A stretch of 64,000 nt of DNA from Halictus rubicundus (GCF_050948215.1 NC_135157.1:1488001-1552000); one strand, 5' to 3'; positions 18,290 through 29,290 are shown, counted from the first letter of the stretch. The notes: a model not told the origin generated them from the letters alone. Program-made: numbers and translations.

Positions 18290-18841
18290 GTCTTCGTCGC
18301 TATCTTCGTCAATAGTCGGTGTTATTTGGTCGTTATTGAAAATTCTGGTGAGCAACTCTGCTGGCCGAACTATGTCTGTGTCGTATCGAGCATAAAATAA
18401 ATATTAAATGATAGCAGCTACATGTGAGCAACATCCAATAGTGCGATTACCATTGGCACATTCACAACAATACCGTTTTATACCGGAATGACCAGTTGTG
18501 TTTGGTATATAATCTATGTAGCATTTGTACGTTTTGCGGTTGATATGTCGCGATTTTACTTCGAATTTTACAATATTATTATTTTCTATTAAATAACGGA
18601 CATTCATTTTATTATCGTGTTCATCCATTATCTCGGCCAAATACGAAACAGCTTAAGATAATTGGTATGATCCCGTGAAAAGTATCTTCAAATCGTCTTC
18701 TGTCATTTCCGGAAAATCAAAAATATCGGTGGAAGATATGTTTTTAAACGGCGTTTTTCTGCGACAGCTGCTCGTTGCTTGTAAAAGATATAATAAAAAA
18801 CAGCAAAGACTATTCGAACACCTCAATAAAGCAATGTCCAC
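18290..18841 (-). pseudogene. SWIM-type zinc-finger protein fragment, broken
   Basis: One minus-strand frame runs from 18841 to about 18290 with two in-frame stops (near 18652 and 18403). It contains a SWIM-like Cys/His motif (CCECANGNRTIGCCSHVAAI). The frame ends in an acidic tail (PTIDEDSDED). SWIM fingers of this form occur in proteins of several DNA transposons. I infer a transposon origin but see no catalytic domain here. The upstream start is not identifiable. Confidence 0.6.
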
Positions 18842-20384
18842 GGCTCGATTGTTTCAGTTAAATGCCCAAAGTCCTGCATCGAAAATGTCCTTCATCAGGA
18901 ATTTTTCCAGACAACAATGGTTATAGTTTTCCGAAGCATAAACATCGTTTTTGAAATGTTTTGTGTCGGTATGTTTAATAACTGAGAGTTTTTGTGACAA
19001 TGTTCGTTTATTGGTAAACAATACACGGCACTATCACCTGCCGAATTAACCTTAGGTGATTGGTTATATTAGGAACAGTGGTCGCAGTGTGGAAAATGAC
19101 GGACTATGTGCGTTTTAAAAATCGTGTGGATGCGCGAGTGTTTCTGTGTGTTCTGTCTGCTTCAGATGCGCGGATGATTCTGATCTTGCTGTTCCGAGGT
19201 CCGCTCTCTCGTCAACTCGTGTAACGAGGAAATTCGTAGGCATAGGCCCAATTTTGGGGGAAAAGGCACCCCATTCGTCACTTAGACTGTAGGAGGAGGG
19301 TCTTCTTCTCGTGGTGGAGGTGGAAGCTCCTCCTCAGCCGAAAATGGGAAATCTCGAAAAATGCGCGTTTTAAGGACCTCGGAACAGCGCGTCTGTTTTT
19401 CGGCCTGAGTGGCCTTCGAAATTTATGGCCTGCGTGGCCCGCGTGCTGGCTGGCCCAAGTGTGCCGAACGTGGTTTATTACCCCCTTGGTCTGAGTACGC
19501 TCACGAAACCAAGGGGATGCGATCTTAGGCTCGAACCCGAGCGTGTCTCGATAGACACAAGCCAGGTGCCCTTGTGAAATATGACCTGTGAGGCCTGGCG
19601 ATGCGACGCAAGGACTGCGTTTCCTTGGCCGCTGCGTACTACGGACAACGGCCCGTTGTAGTCCGAATTCGGGACCCTCGCGTACCTCGCGATCGGTACT
19701 CGAAACGAGAGTCTAACGAATTGACTTTATAGCCACTTTTCCAATGCTGTCAGCTTAAACCCTCGAGTGCACGTTTTCGACATTTCGAGGACTAAGCATT
19801 CTTCTAAGTAAACGAAGGACAGCAAATAATCGGAAAAGGGCCTCGGAAAAATACGTGAAATCGGACAGTTTTCATAATATCCCTAATAATATTTTTACTT
19901 CACAGAAACAGATACAACAATACCTCCCGACCCCAATATAACACTAGATTTATTATTAACAATAAGTAAAGTACCGACTAAAGATAAAAGATTTAATAGA
20001 CAAGTCGATGCACTTATTTCATGTAAAAAAAATGTTAAGTAGATAAGTAATACAGCCCGTAGATGGCTAAGGCCGAAAGTGCTCCAAAAATATTTTTCCG
20101 AAAAATTATTAAAAAATAGTTTAAACATAGTTAAAAAATGTTTTTACAACAGCGTAACAACAATCATACGGTTAGAAATCGAAAAAACATGTGATTAAAG
20201 AAAAAAAAAATTGGACCGGGGCGAGATCCGAACCTGGACCAAAAAGTCTTCAGCGGTTCCGCAGTCGGAGACCATAGTTTTTTTTTTTTTTTTGTAAATA
20301 TGTTTATTAGATATGTCATGTACATTGTTTTGTGCTGTGGTTCCTTAGTAAACATATAAAACTTAACCAGTATTTCTTTGGTCT
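18842..20384. other. Unassigned sequence with a tRNA-like patch
   Basis: There is no recognisable protein gene. The minus strand at about 20214-20275 contains AGGTTCGGATCTC, close to a pol III B box, beside an A-rich stretch (20200-20209). A T-run of about 16 lies at 20278-20293. This could be a degraded tRNA-derived SINE, but no clear cloverleaf is formed. Confidence 0.35.
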
Positions 20385-21126
20385 TGTAGCGGCTAGCGGG
20401 GCGCCGGAAGAGAAATCTTCAGCGCACCAGCACCAAGAAAGATTTATGGTTTGCACAGCATAAGACGCTATTTGTGAGAAAACGTCTTTAACGTTTTCGG
20501 CCACTTAGCGGACAGATGTGTCCTTGTAGTTCCTAGCGACGAACTCAATAGCGCAAGTGGACGCCATAAATTTTGGGTAGTCTAAGGGTCTCCAGCCTAG
20601 AGTGTCCCAGCGACGCGTGCCTGGTTTCTATCACCCGGGAAAGCTGGGCCCGTTGACGTAAGCCAGCAGTCACGTACCGCACTTAGCACGGGGCCCGGAA
20701 GACACCCCGCTGCATCACCAAAATTAGATTTTTAACAGAACGACACGCTCACCCTTTTCACGCACGAGAGGCGTGGAACGTGGGCGTGTTATGCAAAATG
20801 CACGGATTGGTGGAAGTTCCCCGCAAGGACTTCCACCAATCAACCGACAAGCATTTTTGAAGATATAAGGCAGAGACTACCGACGCGAAGGAAGTCACGA
20901 AGTCGAGACACAGCCGCGTATCCGCCGAGTGACTTAGAGCTAGTCCGGTCGTTGCTAAGTTGCAATAACAGTTCAACCGCGAGTCGAAGCGAATCGCCGG
21001 TTTTAGTCGAACCACCCCGGACGCTCTCGCGACATCACTCTTTATTGTAAATAAACGACTCAGTCACGTACACCTGATTTGAACACTCATTCTAAGGCAC
21101 CCGCCTTATATAACCCTGTTCCTTCA
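20385..21126 (+). repeat. Gypsy-2 5' LTR
   Basis: The LTR begins TGTAGCGG and ends CCTTCA. It holds a TATA-like GATATAAGG near 20872 and AATAAA near 21050. It appears identical to the 3' LTR. Confidence 0.95.
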
Positions 21127-21127
21127 T

Positions 21128-21145
21128 TGGTGACCCCGACGTGAT
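21128..21145 (+). promoter_or_regulatory. Gypsy-2 primer-binding site (tRNA-Trp)
   Basis: TGGTGACCCCGACGTGAT, one base after the LTR, is the complement of the 3' end of insect tRNA-Trp including CCA. Confidence 0.85.
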
Positions 21146-21217
21146 CAGGGTGACTGAGTCGAATCACGCGCATATTTTTTTTCTCTCTCGAAGTGCGTGT
21201 AGTGCAGTGATATTGAA

Positions 21218-21988
21218 ATGGAGACAACGACGCCAGAAGTCAGCAAGGTCGCCATCAGGATCCCACCTTTCTGGCCTGAGCAACCCGAACTGTGGTTCCG
21301 CCAAATCGAGGCACAGTTCGCCCTAAACGGGATTACAGCTGACACGACAAAATTTTATTACATACTGTCTCAGCTCGAGCCCAAATACGCGGTGGAAGTG
21401 CAGGACATTTTTATAAACCCACCGGAGGCCAACAAGTATGGGACACTAAGGTCCGAACTTCTGAAGAGGCTGTCGGCGACCCAAGGAAAAAGGATCCGGC
21501 AGCTGCTGGAGCAGGAGGAAATAGGCGACCGAACCCCGTCGCAATTCTTACGCCATATGCGGAACCTCGCAGGTACCACAGTCAGCGACGAGTTCCTGCG
21601 GACCCTGTGGTCAGGTAGACTACCCAACGTGACCAGAGCCATCGTCTCGGCTCAGTCAGACCTGCCATTAAGCAAGCTAGCCGAGATAGCCGACCAGATC
21701 CACGCGGAGGTGCAGCCAGCCCAGGTAGCCAGCACGTCGGCCCCAACGCAGTCCGACCGCCTGGCAGAGCTCCTGATCGACCGATTGGAGAAACTGGAGC
21801 TTCGAATCGCCGAAACATCCCGACCTTGCAGTCACAAGGGAAGCAGGACGCCCAGACGGAGTCGGTCTTCGTCCAGGTCATCGCGTAAGACGGAGAACGT
21901 CTGCTGGTATCACCAGAGGTTTGGGAAGGAGTCCACCAAATGCCGCCAGCCGTGTTCGTATGCGGGAAACGAGTCCCTCCGACACTGA
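21218..21988 (+). CDS. gag: Gypsy-2 Gag
   Basis: The protein has 256 residues. The capsid region reads PPFWPEQPELWFRQIEAQF near residue 12 and continues through LLKRLSATQGKRIRQLL and FLRHMRNLAG. The C-terminal finger CWYHQRFGKESTKCRQPC has the C-H-C-C arrangement typical of CsRn1-clade Gag in place of CCHC. The ATG at 21218 is the first good start after the primer site. The last 49 bases overlap pol in the -1 frame. Confidence 0.93.
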   Translation: METTTPEVSKVAIRIPPFWPEQPELWFRQIEAQFALNGITADTTKFYYILSQLEPKYAVEVQDIFINPPEANKYGTLRSELLKRLSATQGKRIRQLLEQEEIGDRTPSQFLRHMRNLAGTTVSDEFLRTLWSGRLPNVTRAIVSAQSDLPLSKLAEIADQIHAEVQPAQVASTSAPTQSDRLAELLIDRLEKLELRIAETSRPCSHKGSRTPRRSRSSSRSSRKTENVCWYHQRFGKESTKCRQPCSYAGNESLRH

Positions 21989-24900
21989 CCGCGGCAGCCA
22001 GTGACGGAACATCCACCTGCCGCCTCTTCGTCACGGACAAAGTGACGAAGACCGAATACCTCGTCGACACTGGCTCGGACCTTTGTGTGTATCCACGCAC
22101 ACTCGTCAAAGGCCGAGTCAGCAAGACGTCATACGAGATGGTTGCGGCAAACGGATCGACGATCGGCACCTACGGCATCCGCGTGATGGACCTCAACCTG
22201 GGACTACGGAGGGCCTTCCAGTGGAGGTTCATCATCGCCGACGTGGGAAAACCCATCATTGGCGCCGACTTCCTCACGCGCTACGGCCTACTGGTGGACC
22301 TCAGGCGACGACGCCTGATCGACCAGACGACATCACGGACGACAACGGGACGCACCGTCGTGGGTTTCACGGACTCCATCCGGACCATCGCGGGGAACTC
22401 ACGCTACCACCAGCTGCTAGCCCAGTTTCCCGACGTGACCCGACCCACAGCGACTCCTAGGCAAGTCAAACACGATGTTGTACATCATATTGTAACGATT
22501 CCCGGCACTCCCGCGTATTGTAAGACCCGCCGATTGTCCACCGATATGTACAAGGTCGCTCGCGCAGAGTTCGAGGAACTGTTATCTCGGGGTCACATCC
22601 GTCCTTCTAAAAGCCAGTGGGCTTCTGCCCTACACATGGTGCAGAAGAAGGACAACGGATGGCGGCCCTGCGGCGATTACAGGACCTTAAACGCTCGCAC
22701 GATCCCCGACCGGTATCCCATACCACATATCGAGGACTTCGCGCGAACATTAGCAGGGAAGACAGTGTTTACTACGTTAGACCTGGTCCGCGCGTACCAC
22801 CAGATACCGGTAAACCCTCGCGATATTCCGAAGACCGCGGTAACGACGCCGTTCGGGTTGTACGAGTACACCGTCATGCCGTTCGGTTTGCGCAACGCGG
22901 CGCAGACGTTTCAACGCTTCATCGACACCGTCTTACGCGGTTTCGATTTTTGCTATGCGTATGTAGACGATATTCTAGTAGCGTCAGTCGATGAAGACGA
23001 GCATATGGAACATCTGCGTCAACTCCTCGAGCGGCTTAACGAGTACGGTGTCATCGTCAACCCGAGCAAATGCGTATTCGCCGCTACCGAAGTCAAGTTT
23101 CTCGGGTATATTGTGAACGGCAACGGCACGAGGCCTCTACCTGAAAAAGTAAAGGCCATAAACGAATTTCCGAAACCAGAGACCGCGAAACAGCTCCGTA
23201 GGTTCCTCGGTATGTTAAACTTTTATAGACGGTTCATACCTAACGCCGCGGCGGTACAAACACCGCTTCACCACCTGCTCAGCGGTCGGACGGCGAAAGG
23301 CAACGCCCCGATCCAATGGTCAGGTGAAGCGGAAACAGCGTTTCAAGCATCCAAAGATGCACTTGCCAACGCTACGCTACTAACGCATCCATCGAGTCGT
23401 TCGCAACTCGCGATTATGGTGGATGCGTCGGATTTCGCGATCGGAGCAACGCTGCAACAGCGACAAGGAAATTCGTGGAGGCCACTAGCCTTCCACACGA
23501 AATCCATGTCGCCCGCACAGCGTAACTACAGCGCATACGATCGCGAACTTCTAGCGATATATACAGCGGTTAAGAAATTCCGACATATGGTCGAAGGTCG
23601 TTCGTTCACGATATACACCGATCATAAACCTCTGACTTTCGCGTTCAACCAGAGATCCGACAAATGTTCCCCTCGACAGTTTCGGTATCTGGATTACGTA
23701 GGCCAGTTCACCACTGACATTCGGCACATCAGCGGCAAAGATAATGAGGTGGCGGACGCACTATCGCGAATCGAATCCATCGCGTCGACTATAGACTACG
23801 CGGAATTAGCTCGTTCGCAAGAAAACGACAAAGAAGTCGACAAGTTCTTAACCGCGTCCGACACCTCATTAACGCTCAAGCGCGTCAAATTAATCGACAG
23901 CGACGTCGAAGTCTATTGCGACGTGTCAACGAATGTCGCGCGCCCATTCGTAACAGCACCGTTTCGCCGACACGCGTTCTCAGCTGTCCATAACTGCGCC
24001 CATCCAGGTATCAAGGCCACCGCGAAACTCTGCAAACAGAGATTTGTTTGGCCGTCGATAGAACGCGACTGTCGCGCTTGGGCTCGCAGTTGTACCGAAT
24101 GTCAGCGCGCTAAAACGAGTAGACATGTCTTCAGCCCGATATCGGAATTCAAAGCGCCGTCCGCCAGATTCGAGCACATCCATCTCGATTTGGTGGGCCC
24201 GCTACCGATATCAGACGGCAAAAGATACTGCCTCACATGCGTCGATCGCTTCACGCGTTGGCCCGAAGCCTTTCCGATCGCCAATATCGAGGCAGAAACG
24301 GTAGCGAAAGAGTTTGTCGCCGGATGGGTGGCTAGATTCGGTACCCCCATCCGGATCACAACGGACCAGGGTAGGCAGTTCGAATCGCAGTTGTTCAAAC
24401 ACCTGAGCAATTTATTAGGCGCGAAGCATATTCGAACTGCAGCCTATCATCCGGCGGCAAACGGCATGGTCGAGCGCTTCCATAGACAGCTCAAAGCTGC
24501 CATAAAGTGCCACGGCACGCAACGTTGGACCGATGCGTTGCCCGTAGTACTTTTAGGTATTAGGGCAGCGTATCGGGACGACCTGCTGGCATCAACGGCA
24601 GAGCTCGTCTATGGCGAGAGCGTTCGGCTACCTGCCGAATTTTTTACCAACACGGCGAGCAACGAAGACCCCGCGAGCATGGTGAGGCAGTTACGCGAAC
24701 ACTTCCGCGACGTTCGCCCGGTGCCGGGATCGCGTCATGGTGGCAACAAAGTGTTTGTCTACAAAGACCTAGCGACCGCCTCCCACGTGTACCTTCGTAC
24801 CGACGCAACGCGGACCCCATTGCAAAACGTGTACGAAGGACCTTTCCCAGTTATTTCGCGTAACGGGAAGAATTTCAAGATTCGAGTGCGCGGAAAAGAC

Positions 24901-25071
24901 ACAACGGTAACCATTGACCGCCTTAAACCCGCGTACACGGTAAACGGTGACGAGACCGTACGATACAAAGACTCGCAACCGACGACCGAGCCGACCCCCG
25001 CGCAGGTACCTGTCCACACGCGCTCAGGTAGACGCGTTAGATTTCCTGACTACCTGCAGGTCGGAACGTGA
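21940..25071 (+). CDS. pol: Gypsy-2 Pol polyprotein
   Basis: The frame has 1043 codons, entered by frameshift from gag, so the ATG at 21940 is probably not used. Domains in order: protease with LVDTGSDLCVY (residue about 43); RT with WRPCGDYRTLN and YAYVDDILVAS (about 345); RNase H with VDASDFAIGA and YTDHKPLTF; integrase zinc finger (HNCAHPGIKATAKLC...CTECQ); catalytic core with HLDLVGPLP, TDQGRQFE and NGMVERFHRQL. The C-terminal part (VYEGPFPVISRNGKNFKI) is a GPY/F-like module. No stops or frameshifts are seen and all catalytic acids are present. The stop lies 125 bases before the 3' LTR, so there is no room for an envelope gene. Confidence 0.95.
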   Translation: MPPAVFVCGKRVPPTLTAAASDGTSTCRLFVTDKVTKTEYLVDTGSDLCVYPRTLVKGRVSKTSYEMVAANGSTIGTYGIRVMDLNLGLRRAFQWRFIIADVGKPIIGADFLTRYGLLVDLRRRRLIDQTTSRTTTGRTVVGFTDSIRTIAGNSRYHQLLAQFPDVTRPTATPRQVKHDVVHHIVTIPGTPAYCKTRRLSTDMYKVARAEFEELLSRGHIRPSKSQWASALHMVQKKDNGWRPCGDYRTLNARTIPDRYPIPHIEDFARTLAGKTVFTTLDLVRAYHQIPVNPRDIPKTAVTTPFGLYEYTVMPFGLRNAAQTFQRFIDTVLRGFDFCYAYVDDILVASVDEDEHMEHLRQLLERLNEYGVIVNPSKCVFAATEVKFLGYIVNGNGTRPLPEKVKAINEFPKPETAKQLRRFLGMLNFYRRFIPNAAAVQTPLHHLLSGRTAKGNAPIQWSGEAETAFQASKDALANATLLTHPSSRSQLAIMVDASDFAIGATLQQRQGNSWRPLAFHTKSMSPAQRNYSAYDRELLAIYTAVKKFRHMVEGRSFTIYTDHKPLTFAFNQRSDKCSPRQFRYLDYVGQFTTDIRHISGKDNEVADALSRIESIASTIDYAELARSQENDKEVDKFLTASDTSLTLKRVKLIDSDVEVYCDVSTNVARPFVTAPFRRHAFSAVHNCAHPGIKATAKLCKQRFVWPSIERDCRAWARSCTECQRAKTSRHVFSPISEFKAPSARFEHIHLDLVGPLPISDGKRYCLTCVDRFTRWPEAFPIANIEAETVAKEFVAGWVARFGTPIRITTDQGRQFESQLFKHLSNLLGAKHIRTAAYHPAANGMVERFHRQLKAAIKCHGTQRWTDALPVVLLGIRAAYRDDLLASTAELVYGESVRLPAEFFTNTASNEDPASMVRQLREHFRDVRPVPGSRHGGNKVFVYKDLATASHVYLRTDATRTPLQNVYEGPFPVISRNGKNFKIRVRGKDTTVTIDRLKPAYTVNGDETVRYKDSQPTTEPTPAQVPVHTRSGRRVRFPDYLQVGT
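21964..21970 (+). promoter_or_regulatory. Gypsy-2 gag-pol -1 frameshift heptamer GGGAAAC
   Basis: Gag codons read GCG GGA AAC GAG, giving the in-phase slippery site G_GGA_AAC. Pol is in the -1 frame and open across it. The decamer GGGAAACGAG is shared with Gypsy-1 and Gypsy-3. Confidence 0.88.
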
Positions 25072-25186
25072 GACAACCTTGCCACGTTGTATATATATTG
25101 TACATTTTGTAAATAGCCAGCTACAATAAGAATAGGTATAGATTACCCGGTAATTATGATTAAGTTAGGATAGCGTTAGCACTGGT

Positions 25187-25196
25187 AAGGGGGTGA
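25187..25196 (+). promoter_or_regulatory. Gypsy-2 polypurine tract
   Basis: AAGGGGGTGA lies directly before the 3' LTR. Confidence 0.8.
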
Positions 25197-25938
25197 TGTA
25201 GCGGCTAGCGGGGCGCCGGAAGAGAAATCTTCAGCGCACCAGCACCAAGAAAGATTTATGGTTTGCACAGCATAAGACGCTATTTGTGAGAAAACGTCTT
25301 TAACGTTTTCGGCCACTTAGCGGACAGATGTGTCCTTGTAGTTCCTAGCGACGAACTCAATAGCGCAAGTGGACGCCATAAATTTTGGGTAGTCTAAGGG
25401 TCTCCAGCCTAGAGTGTCCCAGCGACGCGTGCCTGGTTTCTATCACCCGGGAAAGCTGGGCCCGTTGACGTAAGCCAGCAGTCACGTACCGCACTTAGCA
25501 CGGGGCCCGGAAGACACCCCGCTGCATCACCAAAATTAGATTTTTAACAGAACGACACGCTCACCCTTTTCACGCACGAGAGGCGTGGAACGTGGGCGTG
25601 TTATGCAAAATGCACGGATTGGTGGAAGTTCCCCGCAAGGACTTCCACCAATCAACCGACAAGCATTTTTGAAGATATAAGGCAGAGACTACCGACGCGA
25701 AGGAAGTCACGAAGTCGAGACACAGCCGCGTATCCGCCGAGTGACTTAGAGCTAGTCCGGTCGTTGCTAAGTTGCAATAACAGTTCAACCGCGAGTCGAA
25801 GCGAATCGCCGGTTTTAGTCGAACCACCCCGGACGCTCTCGCGACATCACTCTTTATTGTAAATAAACGACTCAGTCACGTACACCTGATTTGAACACTC
25901 ATTCTAAGGCACCCGCCTTATATAACCCTGTTCCTTCA
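25197..25938 (+). repeat. Gypsy-2 3' LTR
   Basis: This 742-base LTR appears identical to 20385-21126 by eye. Confidence 0.95.
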
Positions 25939-25950
25939 GTCTTATTACAT

Positions 25951-27395
25951 TGCGACGAAACGGCGAAATCCGCGTTCCGTCGCGAGCTCGCACAACGGAC
26001 CTTAGTGCGAGCCAATCCGCAACCGTCCCGAGCGCGAACCAATCAGAGCACGCCGCCGCTTCGCGAACATTTCGCGAGACGGCGCGCTCCTCGTAGTCCG
26101 CGCTTTCTACATAAATACCGGAGCAAACCGCGTTTAGTTCGGAGTTGGTTTGGAGCTGCTCAGCGGGGATCAACCCGAGCTCCTGACCACTCGCAGCCGC
26201 GTGTGAACACGCATTCTACGGCTTCTTCCGTGTGTGAGTGCGAACACGCTGGTGCTAGGTGGGACACGTACTACGGCTTCTTCCGTGTGCGTGCGACACC
26301 AGTACCGCGAGGAAGTCTCGAGTGAGCAGACGGACGGGAGCAGTGTCTCCGGGCGCTACTGCTCGTCGCGCGCTCCAGCTCTCTCCCCCCTCCCCGATTC
26401 CTTTCCGCCGATCCTGCGAAGTTCGCTCACCGGTCCGCGACCAGGCGTCTCGTCACATTCGTGACAGTCCTCGTCGGATCGCAGCCGCGTCCGGAGCTCG
26501 TCCTGTACGAGCCACGACGTTGGTGACGGGAAGCTCGTTCTCTGGGAACGTCCGGGTGCGAGCGACCCCCCACCGCGATCTGATATGGGGACGACGAGTG
26601 GGGCGTCCCGTCGGTCCGGAGTCGGAGTGGATTCGCGGCCACCGTGCGCTCGGCCGCCAGCGAGGAAGCGCCCGTCCACTAGAATCTCGCCGAGCCGCGG
26701 TGGTTCCTACCGACCACCCGTAGATACGGAATCCTAGGAATCCTCCGCTTCACGTTCCCGCCGTAATAGCGAATCCTGTTCGCTTCGCGTTCCCGCCGTA
26801 ATAGCGAATCCTGCTCGCTCGCGTTCCCGCCGTAATAGCGAATCCTGTTCGCTTCGCGTTCCCGCCGTAATAGCGAATCCTGCTCGCTTCGCGTTCCCGC
26901 CGTAATAGCGAATCCTGCTCGCTCGCGTTCCCGCCGTAACAGCGAATCCTGCTCGCTCCGCGTTACCGCCGTATTAGCGAATCCTGCTCGCTCCGCGTTA
27001 CCGCCGTATTAGCGAATCCTGCTCGCTCCGCGTTACCGCCGTATTAGCGAATCCTGCTCGCTCCGCGTTACCGCCGTATTAGCGAATCCTGCTCGCTCCG
27101 CGTTCCGCCGTATTGTCCGCGTGTATTAGGTTTAAGATAAGTTAAGTCTAGAGTAACGTGCCGTTTTCTCGTGCTAATTACAGCCAGCCGTCGTACCGGA
27201 GCCCGCCAGCCGGGAATCGTCAGCACTACCCGGGGCGAGTCGCCGCCGGCAATAAAACGTATCTTTACTTAAAACAGCCTCCGTTTATTTCACCCGCTGT
27301 CCTCTCCGCCGACCCTGGCCGCTGAACAAATCTAGGAGAGGACAGAACTCCTTCCTTCCACGACTAACGCTCGCGAAGGGAACGCAACCGTTACA
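25951..27395 (+). repeat. Solo LTR of the Gypsy-1 family
   Basis: This is a single 1445-base LTR in plus orientation, matching the reverse complement of the Gypsy-1 LTRs. The target duplication is ACAT (25947-25950 and 27396-27399). It holds about 11 copies of the 35-base repeat (26735-27118). It arose by LTR-LTR recombination after insertion. Only 8 bases separate it from the GTCT duplication of Gypsy-2. Confidence 0.93.
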
Positions 27396-27584
27396 ACATA
27401 ATTGATTGCGATTTTGCGATGCTCTTATATAATCTGTTTGCTTATGATTAGGACTTATAATACTATCTTATGCTAGGTGTATTGCACTTTGTTATTTCTT
27501 TGGTGTTAGAACGTTATTGTAGGTTTGGTCCGGGGAAAAAAAAAACCTCTGCTCTGCAGCTGAGGGTAAAACCCCGATATAGTT
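27396..27584. other. Sequence between solo LTR and Gypsy-3
   Basis: No gene is seen. On the minus strand it is what the sequence at 39077 onwards continues into once Gypsy-3 is removed. It may therefore include the last part of the LINE 3' region or plain host DNA. It has an A-run at 27537-27546. Confidence 0.35.
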
Positions 27585-29275
27585 TGTCACGGGGCCCGCG
27601 TTTTCCGACCCGTCCGACGGACGAAAACCGGGGCCACGACGGGCTAGGCACGTTCGGCCGCGCGGAACGTGTTTCGCCCGGTGACAAACGGTACCCCGCA
27701 GGTTCGGCGTGTTTCCCGACGGAAGACTTTACCAGGTTCGGGACTCGAGACGGGCGCCAGACACTCGCAAGTGTCACACGAACGATTTCGAAAATTACGC
27801 GAGACGCTAATTATTCTGCCGAACCCACGAGGACCGCGCGAGGGCCTGAATAGCGACAGTCCGGGCCAGGGTACTACGCGGAAGGAATGCGGGACGTTTC
27901 CCGCGGCGGAAAGGTTTCTCACGAAAGAAAGATAGACGAGAATGGGCTTCGACTTTACATTTATTAATCGTTCTGATTACAGCAGGCTGCCGGGGCGACC
28001 CGGCAGCGATGGAAACGAAGCCCGCGCGGTATAGTACAATCGTTCGACAGTTGGACGGTCGCTCGCGCTTATTTCTCCCGATTCTACTCTCCTACGCGTC
28101 GAATCCGATCGTAGGCGCGATGTACGGCAGCTACGAATGGCAATTAGCCGGTCGAGAAGCGACCGGATTCCGATGGAATACGCGGCAGCAAGGTTCTAAA
28201 GACGGTGACCGTCGGAAACAGCCGGAAACGGCGGTACGGCCTACGTCGCGTCGTCCCACCGTGGGACACCCCCAGATTCGCAAATATCGCCAAAGGTCGG
28301 TATCGGAACGAATCCCTCGCCCGATGACCGACGGACGGTCTCACCCCCTTCGCGAATTCCCTCGAACCGCGATTCCCGGCGGGCGAGATTCCGTCTTTAT
28401 TTCGACGGGAAGTCCGGCCGATTCGCAAAACGCTTACCGAGCCAACGCGAAAATAATAAGGACACGAAAAGAAGCCTAGTCGGCACTTACCACCCGGCAG
28501 CGTGGTTACTAAGCTGTGTCGCTCGCTCGATGGTCTGCAGCGTGACCACGTCCTTCCGGCAGCAATAGGTCGTACAAAAACTGACTCTTTTAAGCAATAG
28601 TAGAAGGTCTAAACCCGACTAGATCTGGCGGCACAGTGACCTATTTCGCGAAGCCTCGCAAACGCGGAAGCGAGGCGTCCCCCACTTTCCTCATTTTTCC
28701 CGCTCCCGCGCGACGCTCGGACCTATTACTCGCTCGCACGCGTCAGGGCCGCACCTAGCGGTCCGGGGCCTCCGGCAACAAACTTATTGGTTAGCGCTCT
28801 TCCGATGACACGCGTTGATTGGCCAACTCCCGCTGAGGAAGACCTCGGGCCTATCCCTTCACGGATCCTCTTCAATTTTTCCGGGCGAGGCGACGACGAG
28901 GTCGAGATGAAGGCCTTCTCTGATCCGTAATTCCTCGGCGGCGCCTCCGGGTTGGCAAACCCGGGCTCGGTGTCGTCCTCGATGTATCCTTGCGGGCGTC
29001 CTTTGTAGCCGGTCCCTCAGCGTTCCTTTCCGGATTTTCCGCGCTCCTGGGAGAGGTGAAAAGTATCCGGGCCCCCCAGGGACCCGGTCCCGGTCCTGCA
29101 ACTTCTCGTCGCGCCAAGTGGCGCGGCGTTTAAACCGCGTCAATTTCTGGATCTGGGGTTTCGGGTGCTCCCAGGGAGATCGATCACGGCAGCCGTTGTT
29201 GCCGCGATGCTGCCAAAGGGTGGCCCGGTCTTTCGACCTTGATCGGCGGGACGTGGACAAATATGCCACGTCACA
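27585..29275 (-). repeat. Gypsy-3 3' LTR
   Basis: The LTR reads TGTGACGTGG...GTGACA in sense. It contains the perfect 9-bp-stem palindrome GCTGCCGGG-GCGA-CCCGGCAGC (27986-28007) and five further GCTGCCG copies in sense. AATAAA lies near the complement of 27960. Confidence 0.95.
27986..28007. repeat. Perfect hairpin carrying the GCTGCCG heptamer on both arms
   Basis: It is a 9-base stem with a GCGA loop. The same hairpin occurs in the 5' LTR at the equivalent place (about 37787-37808). Confidence 0.85.
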
Positions 29276-29290
29276 ACTCCTCCCCCCCCG
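29276..29290 (-). promoter_or_regulatory. Gypsy-3 polypurine tract
   Basis: The minus strand reads GGGGGGGGAGGAGT directly before the 3' LTR. Confidence 0.75.

Larger units (their letters stand above)
20385..25938 (+). mobile_element. Gypsy-2, intact CsRn1-type LTR retrotransposon
   Basis: The element is 5554 bases with LTRs at 20385-21126 and 25197-25938, both 742 bases and, as far as I can read, identical. The target duplication is GTCT (20381-20384 and 25939-25942). A tRNA-Trp primer site and a Gag finger of C-x2-H-x9-C-x3-C form are known hallmarks of the CsRn1 clade. Gag and Pol are both open. Everything needed for transposition appears present, so this is a very recent insertion. Confidence 0.96.

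Noticed and set aside
28009..28479. 156-codon frame in the Gypsy-3 LTR (repeated at 37810-38280)
   Set aside because: Antisense to the element, conserved only as part of identical LTRs, and low similarity to any protein type I know.
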